Source of the DNA: Candidatus Kapaibacterium thiocyanatum | Lineage (GTDB): Bacteria; Bacteroidota; Ignavibacteria; Kapaibacteriales; Kapaibacteriaceae | NCBI GenBank assembly: GCA_001899175.1 | Contig: MKVH01000021.1 | Coordinates: forward strand, 124,001-188,000 | Reading direction: 5' to 3' | Length of the DNA: 64,000 nt | Part shown: positions 26,344 through 35,520 of the stretch, piece after piece | Layout: each line of letters opens with the position of its first letter | Position numbering within the stretch: the stretch's first letter is position 1 | The notes under the pieces: generated by a model | Told to the model about the DNA's origin: nothing | Database searches by the model: none | What the model saw: only the letters and a program-made list of their open reading frames with translations | Made by a program: the position numbers and the translations under genes

Positions 26344-27122
26344 GCAAGCCATAGATAGCGTTCTTCGACGGGGCCTCGTGCCCCGTCCGTCGTTTGTGGC
26401 TCCGGCATCGTCAGCACGGAACTCCACGTATCGAGCAGAGCGTCGTGTTTCCGGTAGTCCGGCTCCATCGATCTCATCAGGGCGTGGAAGTCGGGTCCGT
26501 GATGCAGGTGGACGAGGTGGCAGAGTTCGTGGATGACGACGACGCGGATGCAGGGATCGGGGGTACGGACCAGCATGTCGTTGAGCGTGATCGTTCCCGA
26601 CGAACTGCAACTTCCCCATCTGCGACGCATACGGCGTATCTTGAGCGTGCGGTATCGAAGACCATGAACACCGAATGCGGGCAGCATCCCGGCGATCACC
26701 TCTCCGAAGACGCGTTCGGCATCACGCCGGCGCCAGCCTTCCACCCAACGCCAGGCAGTGGTTTCGTTAGATGCAAATCGTTTCGGGACAATGACTTGGC
26801 GATCGAACAATGCGGTTTCGGAAACGCCGTCGTTCGCATAATCGGTCGGCATCCTCCACTGGAATACCGCACCGCGATGGTGAAATTGCCGTGGTGTCGT
26901 CAGGGGCGGTATCACCTGACGCTGCTCGGCGGCCCTGGCAAGGCGGGTGGCGATCCATTCCGCACGCGAACGGAGGAACTGCTCGGCTTCGGAAACGGGA
27001 GTGCGGGCAGGGATCCGGACGATGAGGCGGCCATCCGGATGTATTTCGACGGACAGGGAACGCCTGCGCGACCGTATCAGTTGATAGGGCACCAACGTGC
27101 CCGGAAAGAGTGGTACCGTCAA
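26340..27122 (-). CDS. YgjP-like (DUF45) zinc metallopeptidase
   Basis: 260 aa using a TTG at 27122; a GTG at 27092 is an equally plausible start, and no ATG is available near the beginning of the conserved region. The N-terminal part reads YQLIRSRRRSLSVEIHPDG as in the family. The metal site is VIHELCHLVHLHHGPDF, an HExxH motif with the third His downstream. The family is typically about 230-260 aa and cytoplasmic. Substrates are not known. It is divergent from the ECF sigma gene with a 37-base gap. Confidence 0.82.
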   Translation of the reverse strand: MTVPLFPGTLVPYQLIRSRRRSLSVEIHPDGRLIVRIPARTPVSEAEQFLRSRAEWIATRLARAAEQRQVIPPLTTPRQFHHRGAVFQWRMPTDYANDGVSETALFDRQVIVPKRFASNETTAWRWVEGWRRRDAERVFGEVIAGMLPAFGVHGLRYRTLKIRRMRRRWGSCSSSGTITLNDMLVRTPDPCIRVVVIHELCHLVHLHHGPDFHALMRSMEPDYRKHDALLDTWSSVLTMPEPQTTDGARGPVEERYLWLA

Positions 27123-27159
27123 TGTAACGTTTTGATGCGGACGTTGTTGATAACATGAA

Positions 27160-27723
27160 ATGAAGCGGCGACTGAGCGAATATAGCGACTCGGAACTCTA
27201 CGCCATGTTACGCACCGAGCGCAGGGAAGAGGCATTCGGCGAGCTCTATGCTCGACTATCGCCCAATGTCTTTTCCTATTGCATGCGGGTACTGGGCAGC
27301 AGGGATCGAGCTTACGACGTTTTCCAGGAGACGTTCCTCCGCTTTTACCAAAGCGCGGAGAGACACGAAGGCCTGGATAACGTGCGGGCCTATGCGCTCA
27401 CCATCTGCCGGAATCTCTGCCTGAACGAGAAGAAGCGGGTACAGACGAACGTCATCGAATTCGACGACACCCTCTACAACCCCGGCATGTCACGCGAAGC
27501 CGACCGGAATGAGATGCTGAATCTCATATCCACGGCACTGGAATTGCTCCCGCATGACATGCGCGAAGTCTTCGTCCTGCGGGAGTATGACGGCCTGTCG
27601 TACAACGAGATCAGCGACATGCTGAGCATCAAGCTCGACACGGCCAAGGTCCGGGTCTTCCGGGCCAGGCAGAAAATCAGAGAAATTCTTGAACCGTATC
27701 TCAACGAGATGCACCGAGAGTAA
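27160..27723 (+). CDS. ECF-type RNA polymerase sigma factor
   Basis: 187 aa, ATG start. Region 2 is YCMRVLGSRDRAYDVFQETFLRFY and NVRAYALTICRNL. Region 4 is ELLPHDMREVFVLREYDGLSYNEISDML with a helix-turn-helix that reads KLDTAKVRVFRARQKI. The gene is 2 bases from the next, which encodes a membrane protein that may act as its anti-sigma factor. It would direct transcription of an envelope or stress regulon; targets cannot be read from the window. Confidence 0.92.
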   Translation: MKRRLSEYSDSELYAMLRTERREEAFGELYARLSPNVFSYCMRVLGSRDRAYDVFQETFLRFYQSAERHEGLDNVRAYALTICRNLCLNEKKRVQTNVIEFDDTLYNPGMSREADRNEMLNLISTALELLPHDMREVFVLREYDGLSYNEISDMLSIKLDTAKVRVFRARQKIREILEPYLNEMHRE

Positions 27724-27725
27724 CC

Positions 27726-28982
27726 ATGTCAACCGTACCTCCCGAACAGCACGAGTGGATCCAGCAATTGCTGGATGGTGAGCTCGACGCCGTTCACGAA
27801 CAACCTCTGTTCTCGGATCTGGCCGTCAACACGGACCTGAGAGCGGAGCTCAAGCAGCAACTGGCGATCCGGTCCACGGTCCAGAATGACCGTATGGCCC
27901 TGCTCCCCCCTGCCCATCTCACGAATGCCGTCTTTTCGGGCCTCGGCTTCGCCGCCCCGCTCGCCGGTGCCGTGGCGGGTGCGGCTGGAGGTGGAATCAT
28001 CGCCTCCTGGCTGTCCAGGCTCGGGCTTCCCCTGCTGTCGGCCCTTGCAGCGACGGGTATCACGTGGTTCGCCGTCACGTCCGATGGTCAGACGCCGGCG
28101 CATCCGACGGCCGTGGCGGGTAATGCTCCGGTCACGACCACGCCGGTGACGGGGCAGCAGACGATGCCAACGGACGACGGTCGCCTCCAGGAACTCGAAC
28201 GCACCAATGCCGGCCTCGCCCGCACGAACGGCGATCTCCAGCGTATGCTCGAGGCCCGGCGCCGGGAAACGTCGGCCCTCCGCCGGGAAATGGCCGCTCT
28301 GGAACGCCAGCACACACCGGCCGTGCAACAACCGGTCAGCACCACGGACGACGGCAACGGAACGACCATGAATCAGGAAGTCACCACGCCGATGGCATCC
28401 ATGGTCACGGTCACCAATTCCATGGCTCTCGTGCGCGATACCGAACCGAAGACCTTCGCCATGACGAAGCTCGACGTCATGCCGTCGGCATGGGAGAAAT
28501 ATCCGGCCTTCATGATCCAGGCGCGCGGCATCGCCAGCGCTCCCCTGACGCAGACGACGGTATCGGCGCAGACGGCCTGGTATCAGAACATCGGCCTGGC
28601 CATGCTCTATCAGCTCTCCGACAACCACGGCATCGGTCTGGAATTCGGCAGCGAGACGTTCCCGCAGGTCTTCGAGGGCAGCAGGGCGAGTGGCCAGATC
28701 ATCCGCTACGAACAGCAGCCCGCTTCCATGTGGGCAGGCATCTTCTACCGCTACCGCATGGCGCAGCCGGGCGGATCGGTCGCACCGTTCGGCCAGATCC
28801 TTGCCGGAGGCACGAAGTTCGGCCCGCTCGGCCGGGCTACCGTTGGGCTCGAATACACGCCGGTAGGCCCTCTGTCGTTCCTGGTCGGCGTCGAAGGCAC
28901 CATGATGGGATATCAGTTCCAGAACAAGTGGTTCTCCTCCTCGAAACTCGGCCTAACCTACGGCGTAGCAGTACGCTTCTGA
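27726..28982 (+). CDS. Membrane protein with anti-sigma-like N-terminus and C-terminal beta-barrel-like domain
   Basis: 418 aa. The first 70 residues (EWIQQLLDGELDAV) resemble the acidic N-terminus of anti-sigma factors but lack a zinc-binding HxxxCxxC. A hydrophobic Gly/Ala region and helix span about residues 78-120 (LLSALAATGITWFAV). A coiled coil follows at about 145-195. The last 180 residues are beta-strand-rich (IGLAMLYQLSDNHGIGLEFG) and end in VAVRF, a typical outer-membrane barrel terminus. Position suggests it controls the sigma factor, while the C-terminus suggests an envelope-spanning sensor. This combination is unusual and the role is inferred. Confidence 0.65.
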   Translation: MSTVPPEQHEWIQQLLDGELDAVHEQPLFSDLAVNTDLRAELKQQLAIRSTVQNDRMALLPPAHLTNAVFSGLGFAAPLAGAVAGAAGGGIIASWLSRLGLPLLSALAATGITWFAVTSDGQTPAHPTAVAGNAPVTTTPVTGQQTMPTDDGRLQELERTNAGLARTNGDLQRMLEARRRETSALRREMAALERQHTPAVQQPVSTTDDGNGTTMNQEVTTPMASMVTVTNSMALVRDTEPKTFAMTKLDVMPSAWEKYPAFMIQARGIASAPLTQTTVSAQTAWYQNIGLAMLYQLSDNHGIGLEFGSETFPQVFEGSRASGQIIRYEQQPASMWAGIFYRYRMAQPGGSVAPFGQILAGGTKFGPLGRATVGLEYTPVGPLSFLVGVEGTMMGYQFQNKWFSSSKLGLTYGVAVRF

Positions 28983-29008
28983 ACAACGCACACATCAACC
29001 CGACGATC

Positions 29009-29578
29009 ATGACACCTGTACGCACCCTGTTCATCCTCGTTCTCCTGACGGCCCTGGCCCTCTGGCTCGCGAGTTGCACGTCTCCACTGGATGCCGATGC
29101 GCCACGGAAAATCACACCCGTGACGCCGGCCGCCAAGGTCACGCCCATTTCCGTGTCGGCAGACTTCACCAACGCCAAAAGCTCCTACCGGATCAAGGGC
29201 CTGCCGATCTTCAAGGTCGACACCACGACGTCGCCTGCCACGGTCTGGATGGACGTCACGATGGAGCAGCAGAACGCCCCGGACAACAAACCCCTCATCG
29301 AGTCCTTCAGGATCCAGGCGGATTCCGTCCCGGGCGAAGGCTATCAGAAGAACCTCCAGGGCAACGAGATGTCCCTGCTCCTGAACCTCCAGAGCGGGCC
29401 GTTCACGACCAACGCCACATCGTCGAATGCCGGTTGGGTCCTGGTGTCCGAACCACAGCGCCAGCCCGGCGAGCCCCGCCGTATCACGATCAGCGTCTAC
29501 GTGCTGGCCAACAAGGACAGCTTCTGGCCCGCGGAAAAGCAGGAACAGGTCTTCGGATTGTTCGAGCTGGTATTGTAA
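29009..29578 (+). CDS. Predicted lipoprotein
   Basis: 189 aa from the ATG at 29009, which begins a lipoprotein signal (LFILVLLTALALWLASC) with lipobox LASC. The mature part is beta-strand-rich (VTMEQQNAPDNKPLIESF) with no recognised family. It lies 26 bases after the barrel-like gene and may be cotranscribed with the sigma operon. Confidence 0.75.
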   Translation: MTPVRTLFILVLLTALALWLASCTSPLDADAPRKITPVTPAAKVTPISVSADFTNAKSSYRIKGLPIFKVDTTTSPATVWMDVTMEQQNAPDNKPLIESFRIQADSVPGEGYQKNLQGNEMSLLLNLQSGPFTTNATSSNAGWVLVSEPQRQPGEPRRITISVYVLANKDSFWPAEKQEQVFGLFELVL

Positions 29579-29654
29579 CTGAATATGCAATAACGGTATT
29601 TTGTCTCCGGTTGTCATCGTCGAGATTGTTTCTCAATACATCCGGAGCAGTTCC

Positions 29655-31958
29655 ATGCGAACGTCTTCATCGTGGCGGCTCCTACTGCTGACGCTCTTCC
29701 TTTCCATCAGCAGTTACGCCCTGCAGGCGGCAGCCCCCCGTACCCCCCTCGAGTTCAATGCGATCGTCGACGGGGCCCCGGGACACCAGGTTGTCCTCCT
29801 GAAATGGTTCGCTCACCCAGAAGGTGATCGTCCCACGGTATTCGACATCTACCAGGCCAGCGGCGAAACGGAAGTCCTCGCCAACTTCACGAAGGTCGGT
29901 TCCGTCGAAGCCGATCCCCAGCATCCCTTCCCGGAGCGGGAATACATCACCTATCTCGTCACGGACCTCGAGCCCGGCACCTATACCTTCTTCGTGAAGG
30001 CGGGTAACGCCGATGGCTTCAGTGAACGTACGCGGATTCGCGTCGTCGTTCTCAAGGAAGCCGGCGCTACCCTCGAATTCGTGACCGAGCCCGTCAAGAC
30101 CGGTGTCGTCGGTACCGCATACCGATATCCGGCCAGGGCCACGGGTGGCCTCAACCAGGCAATCACCTATTCCCTGGTCCACGGACCCGATGGCATGACC
30201 ATCGACGCCCGTACGGGTGTCATCGAATGGATGCCGTCGGCCGCAGGTCGTTTCGAAGTCAAGATCCGCGCGACCATCGGCGCCAATGGCGTCGTGACGG
30301 CCGAAGCGTTCCAGAGCTTCGTCATCGAAGTGAAAGGCCGCGACGACGATCCGAATCGCGAGTGTGCGGCCGTCGTCGGCAAGGCACTCTTCGACGACGT
30401 GAATACCGTCGTCATGGATGGTACGGTCACGGCATTCCGCCGCGACTCCGTCCGCGGAGACCGCGATACGGTGTGGCGCGAAGTGTGGAAACCCGTCGCA
30501 ACGGCCCCGATCCAGCAGAGCAACTTCTATCTCAAGCTTCGTGCGGGCGACTACAAGTTCCTCGCCGAAGGCAAGAGCTTCAATCGCGAATGGTATGAAG
30601 ACGTCGTCGAACTCGGCGATGCGAAGGTCGTGACCCTGACGTGCGAGTCCACCCTGGACCTCATCATGCACCTCACGGCCAAGCCGGCACCGAAGATCCA
30701 TGTCGTGGAAGGCCGCGTCACGGATGCGGAAACGGGTGCAGGACTGCGCGCCGTGGTGACCTTCGAAGCACGTACCCGTGACAACGTCGATCGCCGCTGG
30801 CTCTCCGTCCGCGTCGAAACCAATGCCGAGGGCAACTTCCGCGTCGAACTGCCCGAAGGCATCGGCTTCATCGCCTTCGCACGCGCCGCCAAGACGCGCG
30901 ACGGCGCGAATACCGACCTCTACCTGACGGAATGGTGGCAGGAAACGCACGATGCCACCCAGGCAACGGTCATCACACTCACGGAAAACAAGGGTGATTT
31001 GAACTTCACCCTCGACAAGCGCCCGACCTACGAGAACGGCTTCGGCGGCACGCTCAAGGTCGAAGCCACGGGTGAAGGAACTCCGGGCAAGGTGACGGCA
31101 TTCCTGCTCATCGCACGCGGCAACGACGATGAACGCCACAGGGTTCCCGTAGCGTCCGTGGAAACGGACAGCCTCGGCAACTACCACTTCGACAATCTCA
31201 CACCGGGTGTCTACCTCGTCTTCGGCGCACCGAGTCAGCGTCCGAACGTACCCGGCTGGTACGTGATGGGCGCAACGGCGGCCAAGTCGTGGAAGGATGC
31301 CACGCGTATCGAAGTCGGAGAAGTGATGCTCACGGTCCAGCATGACATCCTCCTCCGTACGGGCAACACCGAACGCGGTCGTGGCCACGCTCGCGGCAGG
31401 GTCTTCGATCGTCGTGACGGCGGCATCGTCGTCAAGGACGATCGCACGGAAGGCATGGGCGGTCTGGCCGGCGCCCTTCTCATCGCCACCGATAGCGAAG
31501 GCACGATCGTCGACTTCTCCATGTCGGCCAACGAAGGCGGATACGAAATGACGACGCTGTCGGCCGGAACGATCACGCTGACGGTGGACCGCTTCGGCTT
31601 CGAACCGGGAACGCAGACCATCGACGTCGCAGAAGGCGGCGATGTCTCGGCGGACTTCGGTCTCGCCGGTACGACGACGGGCGTCGATAATCCGACCGAT
31701 CCCGTAGCCGCCGGCTACGTACTCTATCCCAACCCCGCGAACACATCGGCGACGTTCTCCTTCCCGTCCATCCAGGGCAAGGCGAACATCCGTATCGTAT
31801 CGATGACAGGCATGGTTCTGGCGACGCAATCCGTTGACGTTCTCCCGGGCACATCGTCCGTAACGCTCGACACGTCGAACCTGCCGATAGGCATGATGCT
31901 CGTGCAGATTTCCAACGGCACCCGCGGTGCCACTCTCCCATTGGTCATCTCACGCTGA
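29655..31958 (+). CDS. Large secreted protein with fibronectin/carboxypeptidase-regulatory-like repeats and T9SS tail
   Basis: 767 aa from the ATG at 29655, which starts a signal peptide (LLLLTLFLSISSYALQAA). Residues 30-125 resemble a fibronectin type III domain (VVLLKWFAHPEGDRPTVFDIY). A putative Ig domain at about 135-230 contains MTIDARTGVIEWMP. The rest holds several carboxypeptidase-regulatory-like repeats (GRVTDAETGAGLRAVVTFEA). The end is a T9SS type A sorting domain: YVLYPNPANTSATFSF, then NLPIGMMLVQIS. It should be exported and anchored or released by T9SS. It is followed by a strong terminator. Confidence 0.85.
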   Translation: MRTSSSWRLLLLTLFLSISSYALQAAAPRTPLEFNAIVDGAPGHQVVLLKWFAHPEGDRPTVFDIYQASGETEVLANFTKVGSVEADPQHPFPEREYITYLVTDLEPGTYTFFVKAGNADGFSERTRIRVVVLKEAGATLEFVTEPVKTGVVGTAYRYPARATGGLNQAITYSLVHGPDGMTIDARTGVIEWMPSAAGRFEVKIRATIGANGVVTAEAFQSFVIEVKGRDDDPNRECAAVVGKALFDDVNTVVMDGTVTAFRRDSVRGDRDTVWREVWKPVATAPIQQSNFYLKLRAGDYKFLAEGKSFNREWYEDVVELGDAKVVTLTCESTLDLIMHLTAKPAPKIHVVEGRVTDAETGAGLRAVVTFEARTRDNVDRRWLSVRVETNAEGNFRVELPEGIGFIAFARAAKTRDGANTDLYLTEWWQETHDATQATVITLTENKGDLNFTLDKRPTYENGFGGTLKVEATGEGTPGKVTAFLLIARGNDDERHRVPVASVETDSLGNYHFDNLTPGVYLVFGAPSQRPNVPGWYVMGATAAKSWKDATRIEVGEVMLTVQHDILLRTGNTERGRGHARGRVFDRRDGGIVVKDDRTEGMGGLAGALLIATDSEGTIVDFSMSANEGGYEMTTLSAGTITLTVDRFGFEPGTQTIDVAEGGDVSADFGLAGTTTGVDNPTDPVAAGYVLYPNPANTSATFSFPSIQGKANIRIVSMTGMVLATQSVDVLPGTSSVTLDTSNLPIGMMLVQISNGTRGATLPLVISR

Positions 31959-31979
31959 TTCGGCGAACATGAGCATCCG

Positions 31980-32020
31980 AAGGCCCGTCCGCATCATGCA
32001 GACGGGCCTTTGTTTATTTT
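31980..32020 (+). terminator. Intrinsic terminator
   Basis: The perfect stem AAGGCCCGTC / GACGGGCCTT with an 11-base loop is followed by TGTTTATTTT. It ends the T9SS-protein transcript and shows that the next gene has its own promoter or depends on readthrough. Confidence 0.92.
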
Positions 32021-32025
32021 CAGAC

Positions 32026-33996
32026 ATGAGACCATCGCCCGTCAGCCTCGCCCTCCGGATCCTCCTTCTGATCATGGCCTCCATGGGCACCGCCGCCCAG
32101 CCGATCAGCACACCGACCGGATATCGTCAGCAGCCGTTCGACGTGATTTCCTATACGCTCGATGCCACGATCGCCGAGCCGTCCACGCGGATGATCAGGG
32201 CCACCGTCGTGATACGGGTGGCATGGACAGTCGCGGCAACGGACGCTTCCTTTCCCGTACATCTGCGCGACCTGACGATCGATTCCGCCCGTCTCGACGG
32301 TACGAGACTGCAGGTCGTGGACGAGGGACAGCCTGCGGACGCGACCTATCATCATCGTATCGTGCTGAATCGCACGACCGCCCCGGGCGATACCCTCGAC
32401 ATCGTCGTCGACTACTCGGGCACGATGACCGCGGAACCCGGTACATCGCCCTGGGGCGGTGTGCACTATCAGGACAACGTCCTGTATGCGATGGGCGTCG
32501 GCTTCAGCGCCAACTACGTCTCCACCACGCAGCACTGGCTCGCGTGCTACGACCATCCTTCGGACAAGGCCACCTTCGACGCCACGTTTCGGGTTCCGCG
32601 ATCGATGGTCGCGGCATCCGTCGGACGTCATACGGATGTCGATTCCTCCGGCCCTCTCTCCGTCTGGCACTGGAAGGAAGATCATCCTGCGGCGACCTAT
32701 CTCCTGACGTTCGCGGTAGGCCCGTTCGCGAAGCTCGATCTCGGCACCGTCGACGACATTCCGCAGGTGGCCTACGTCCTGCGTCGCGATACGATGCGAT
32801 CGAAGGTCTCGTACGGCCTCGTCCCGCGCATGACGGCGACGTTCGCACGGCGCTTCGTCCCCTATCCGTTCGACAAGGTGGGCTACGTCAACACGCAGCT
32901 CGGCGCGATGGAACACCAGACGCTCATCAGCTTCCCCGTCGTGATCGCACAACGTCAGGATACCGTCAACAGCACGGCAGCGCACGAGCTCGCCCATCAG
33001 TGGTTCGGCGACTACGTGTCCCCACAGGATTTCAGGCATGCGTGGCTGACGGAAAGCTTCGCCACCTTCTGCGAGGCGCTGTGGTCCGAGGAACTGTCCG
33101 GTCGCGACGAATATCTCAGGGTCATGGAAGACAAGGCCCGTCAGTACATCCGTACCATCGCGCCGGGCGAAGGCATCTTCCCGCTCTACGACTTCCCCCG
33201 GCAGGCACCGTCATCCAACTATCCGCAGACGATCTATCAGAAAGGCGCCGTCGTCGTGGGAATGCTCCGTGCGATTCTCGGTGACTCGATCTTCTTCGAC
33301 GGCATGAGAACCTATCTGCGACGCCATGCCTACGGCAACGCCACGTCGGACGACATGCGCAACGTTCTCGAAGAAGTCAGCGGACGCGACTTGTCGGAGT
33401 ACTGGAATGACTGGATCCTCGGAATGGGTTGGCCACGCATCACGACGACGTTGATCCAGGAAACGGATCGCTGGCGCGTACGCGTCAGCCATATCGCGAC
33501 CGATGCCCTGTGGCCGGACTTCCATACCCTTCCCCTGAACGTGACGTACAGGAACTGCCTCGATCCCAATGCGGGCGCAGATTGCACGGTCGACACCGTC
33601 TTCACGATGGATCGCGATATCGAGTTCTTCGTACAGGATCCGTCGACGCTCCGCATCAACAGCGGCACGAAGTGCCGCAGCCTCGTCGAGGTGGCCACCG
33701 TCACGAGCATCGGCATGGAAGAACGTGGCGGCACGGCCTCGCACGATACGATGACGCTGGCTCCCAATCCCGTTCACGACGATATCGTCGTTCGAAGGTC
33801 GACGACGAAGCCCGCGTCCGCAGCCGTCATCGAAATCGTCGACATGAACGGACGCATCGTACAGTCCACGACGATCGGTGCAGGCCAGGAACGAACGCGG
33901 CTGACGACCACGGGGCTGCCAGCCGGTTCCTATATCGTTCGGATGAGCGTGGACGGGAAGGCGGTCCTGTCCGCACCGTTCACACGTTCATTCTGA
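32026..33996 (+). CDS. M1 family metallopeptidase with T9SS sorting domain
   Basis: 656 aa from the ATG at 32026, the first start after the terminator hairpin, beginning a signal peptide (SLALRILLLIMASMGTAAQ). The gluzincin site is HELAHQWFGDY with His320, Glu321, His324 and Glu343 18 residues later. The substrate motif normally GxMEN reads LGAMEH here, so the final Asn is His. The C-terminal 80 residues are a T9SS sorting domain (LAPNPVHDDIVVRR, GLPAGSYIVRMSVDG). It is a secreted or surface aminopeptidase, probably for peptide nutrition. Its 3' end overlaps the convergent permease gene. Confidence 0.9.
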   Translation: MRPSPVSLALRILLLIMASMGTAAQPISTPTGYRQQPFDVISYTLDATIAEPSTRMIRATVVIRVAWTVAATDASFPVHLRDLTIDSARLDGTRLQVVDEGQPADATYHHRIVLNRTTAPGDTLDIVVDYSGTMTAEPGTSPWGGVHYQDNVLYAMGVGFSANYVSTTQHWLACYDHPSDKATFDATFRVPRSMVAASVGRHTDVDSSGPLSVWHWKEDHPAATYLLTFAVGPFAKLDLGTVDDIPQVAYVLRRDTMRSKVSYGLVPRMTATFARRFVPYPFDKVGYVNTQLGAMEHQTLISFPVVIAQRQDTVNSTAAHELAHQWFGDYVSPQDFRHAWLTESFATFCEALWSEELSGRDEYLRVMEDKARQYIRTIAPGEGIFPLYDFPRQAPSSNYPQTIYQKGAVVVGMLRAILGDSIFFDGMRTYLRRHAYGNATSDDMRNVLEEVSGRDLSEYWNDWILGMGWPRITTTLIQETDRWRVRVSHIATDALWPDFHTLPLNVTYRNCLDPNAGADCTVDTVFTMDRDIEFFVQDPSTLRINSGTKCRSLVEVATVTSIGMEERGGTASHDTMTLAPNPVHDDIVVRRSTTKPASAAVIEIVDMNGRIVQSTTIGAGQERTRLTTTGLPAGSYIVRMSVDGKAVLSAPFTRSF

Positions 33997-35296
33997 TCCA
34001 GCGTCCGATATCGCGGAAGGTCGGCTTCTTGCCGTAGGACAGGATGCCGATACGATAGATGCGGGAAGCCAGCCACACCGCGCCGAAGAACGTACCGATC
34101 ATCAGTACTATGGAGGCGAGGATCTGCCATAGCGGTACGTCCGTCGCCGCCACGCGCACCGTCATCAGGATCGGCGAGAACAGCGGTATGAGGGAAAGGA
34201 CGACGGCCAGGGTACCGTTCGGAGATGCGATCACGTTACCGATGAACAGCATGGTCAGGATGACGGGGAACGTCACGGGGAACGTCAGTTGATTCGCATC
34301 GGCTTCCTGATCCACCGCCGAGCCGACGGCGGCGAAGAGCGTCGCATAGATGAAGTATCCGCACAGGAAGTAGAAGACGAAGAGAACGAGGCTCGGCAAC
34401 GAGAGCGCGGGAATGCTCGTGATCTTCGTGAACATGGCCGCCTTGTCGGCACCAGGCCCGCCCGACATCGCCGCCATGGCCTGCGGGTCGACGGTCGCAC
34501 CACTGCTGCCGATCAGCAGACCGATGATCATCATCGCACCGGAACCCAGCACGATCCACATCACGAGCTGCGTCAGGCCCACAAGACCGATGCCCACGAC
34601 CTTGCCCATCATGATGTGATAGGGTCTGGCCGACGAAGCCAGCACTTCGACGATGCGATTCGCCTTCTCGTCCACCACGCCCCGCATCACCATCGTGCCA
34701 TAGAGGAAGATCAGGATGTAGATGATGAAGCCTGCCGCATATCCCACTGCTGCGGACACGGTGCTGGCATCCTCCTCCACACCCTTGTCCGTGATCTTCA
34801 GTGCCGAGATCTCCACGCCCTGCTGCACCAGTCGTATCACCGACGTATCCGCACCCGCGCGTTCGAGGCGGGCATCGACGACGAAGGGCTCGATGGATTC
34901 GCGTACGTTCTGTTCGAAGGAGATGCCCGAACCACCGCGTGAATACATCGTCACGCGGCCCTTGTCCAGAATATCGGCCGGAATGATGACGTAGGCCTGG
35001 AGTTCTTCCTTGCGGACGGCTTCGGCCAGATCCTGTTCGCTGCGTTGTCCGCCCGTGGTGAACAGCGCCGTATCCGACGCGACGATGGACGCACCCAGAC
35101 GCCCCGTACGATCCAGCACCGCCACCTTGCCATTGGCGCCATCGCCTGCGAGCATCATCGCCAACGCGGGAATCAGGACGAGCAGGGACATCGCCAGCGG
35201 GCCGAGCAAGGTACTGAGGATGAACCATTTGCTCCGGACGCGGGTAAGGTATTCATGAGAGATGATGACGCCGATCTTCGTCGTGGCAGCCGACAT
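33980..35296 (-). CDS. ABC-2 type transporter permease (NatB-like)
   Basis: 438 aa from the ATG at 35296; upstream frame-open sequence reaches into the citrate synthase promoter and is not family-like. One N-terminal helix (STLLGPLAMSLLVLIPALAMML) is followed by a large periplasmic domain (KVAVLDRTGRLGASIV) and then five or more helices (MGKVVGIGLVGLTQLVMWIVLG). This is the NatB/ABC2_membrane_3 layout. The matching ATPase is not next to it in this window, so it must be encoded elsewhere or be shared. Substrate unknown; NatB homologues export sodium, but many relatives do not. Confidence 0.8.
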   Translation of the reverse strand: MSAATTKIGVIISHEYLTRVRSKWFILSTLLGPLAMSLLVLIPALAMMLAGDGANGKVAVLDRTGRLGASIVASDTALFTTGGQRSEQDLAEAVRKEELQAYVIIPADILDKGRVTMYSRGGSGISFEQNVRESIEPFVVDARLERAGADTSVIRLVQQGVEISALKITDKGVEEDASTVSAAVGYAAGFIIYILIFLYGTMVMRGVVDEKANRIVEVLASSARPYHIMMGKVVGIGLVGLTQLVMWIVLGSGAMMIIGLLIGSSGATVDPQAMAAMSGGPGADKAAMFTKITSIPALSLPSLVLFVFYFLCGYFIYATLFAAVGSAVDQEADANQLTFPVTFPVILTMLFIGNVIASPNGTLAVVLSLIPLFSPILMTVRVAATDVPLWQILASIVLMIGTFFGAVWLASRIYRIGILSYGKKPTFRDIGRWIRMNV

Positions 35297-35447
35297 ATTC
35301 CATTCCTTGACAGATGATGATGCCTGTTGGCGCCGGCAAGATAGGCAGGTGCCAGCGGACGAACGGTACGTGCTTCCCGCCTTCGGGATACAGTCGAAAC
35401 GATTCGGGGCGATGAAACCTTCATCATGGTACCGTTTATCGCAATCC

Positions 35448-35485
35448 GAACGGACAAAGCTTCGTCCGTTCGGACAAAGCTTCGT
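35448..35485 (+). promoter_or_regulatory. Palindrome and 20-bp direct repeat upstream of citrate synthase
   Basis: The inverted repeat GAACGGAC-N8-GTCCGTTC (35448-35471) overlaps a direct repeat of GGACAAAGCTTCGT at 35452 and 35472, a 20-base period. It ends 36 bases before the citrate synthase start. Two same-face sites next to a dyad suggest an operator for a dimeric regulator. No known consensus is matched. Confidence 0.5.
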
Positions 35486-35520
35486 ATTTTGATGTGCTAT
35501 TTTCGTTCGGAGAGACCCCA

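Noticed and set aside
29682-31829. Long minus-strand open frame opposite the large T9SS protein
   Set aside because: The plus strand encodes recognisable repeats and a sorting domain; the reverse frame has no motif and no ribosome site.
33980-35296. Complete ABC exporter operon
   Set aside because: No ATPase gene lies beside the permease; the neighbours are an M1 peptidase and citrate synthase.
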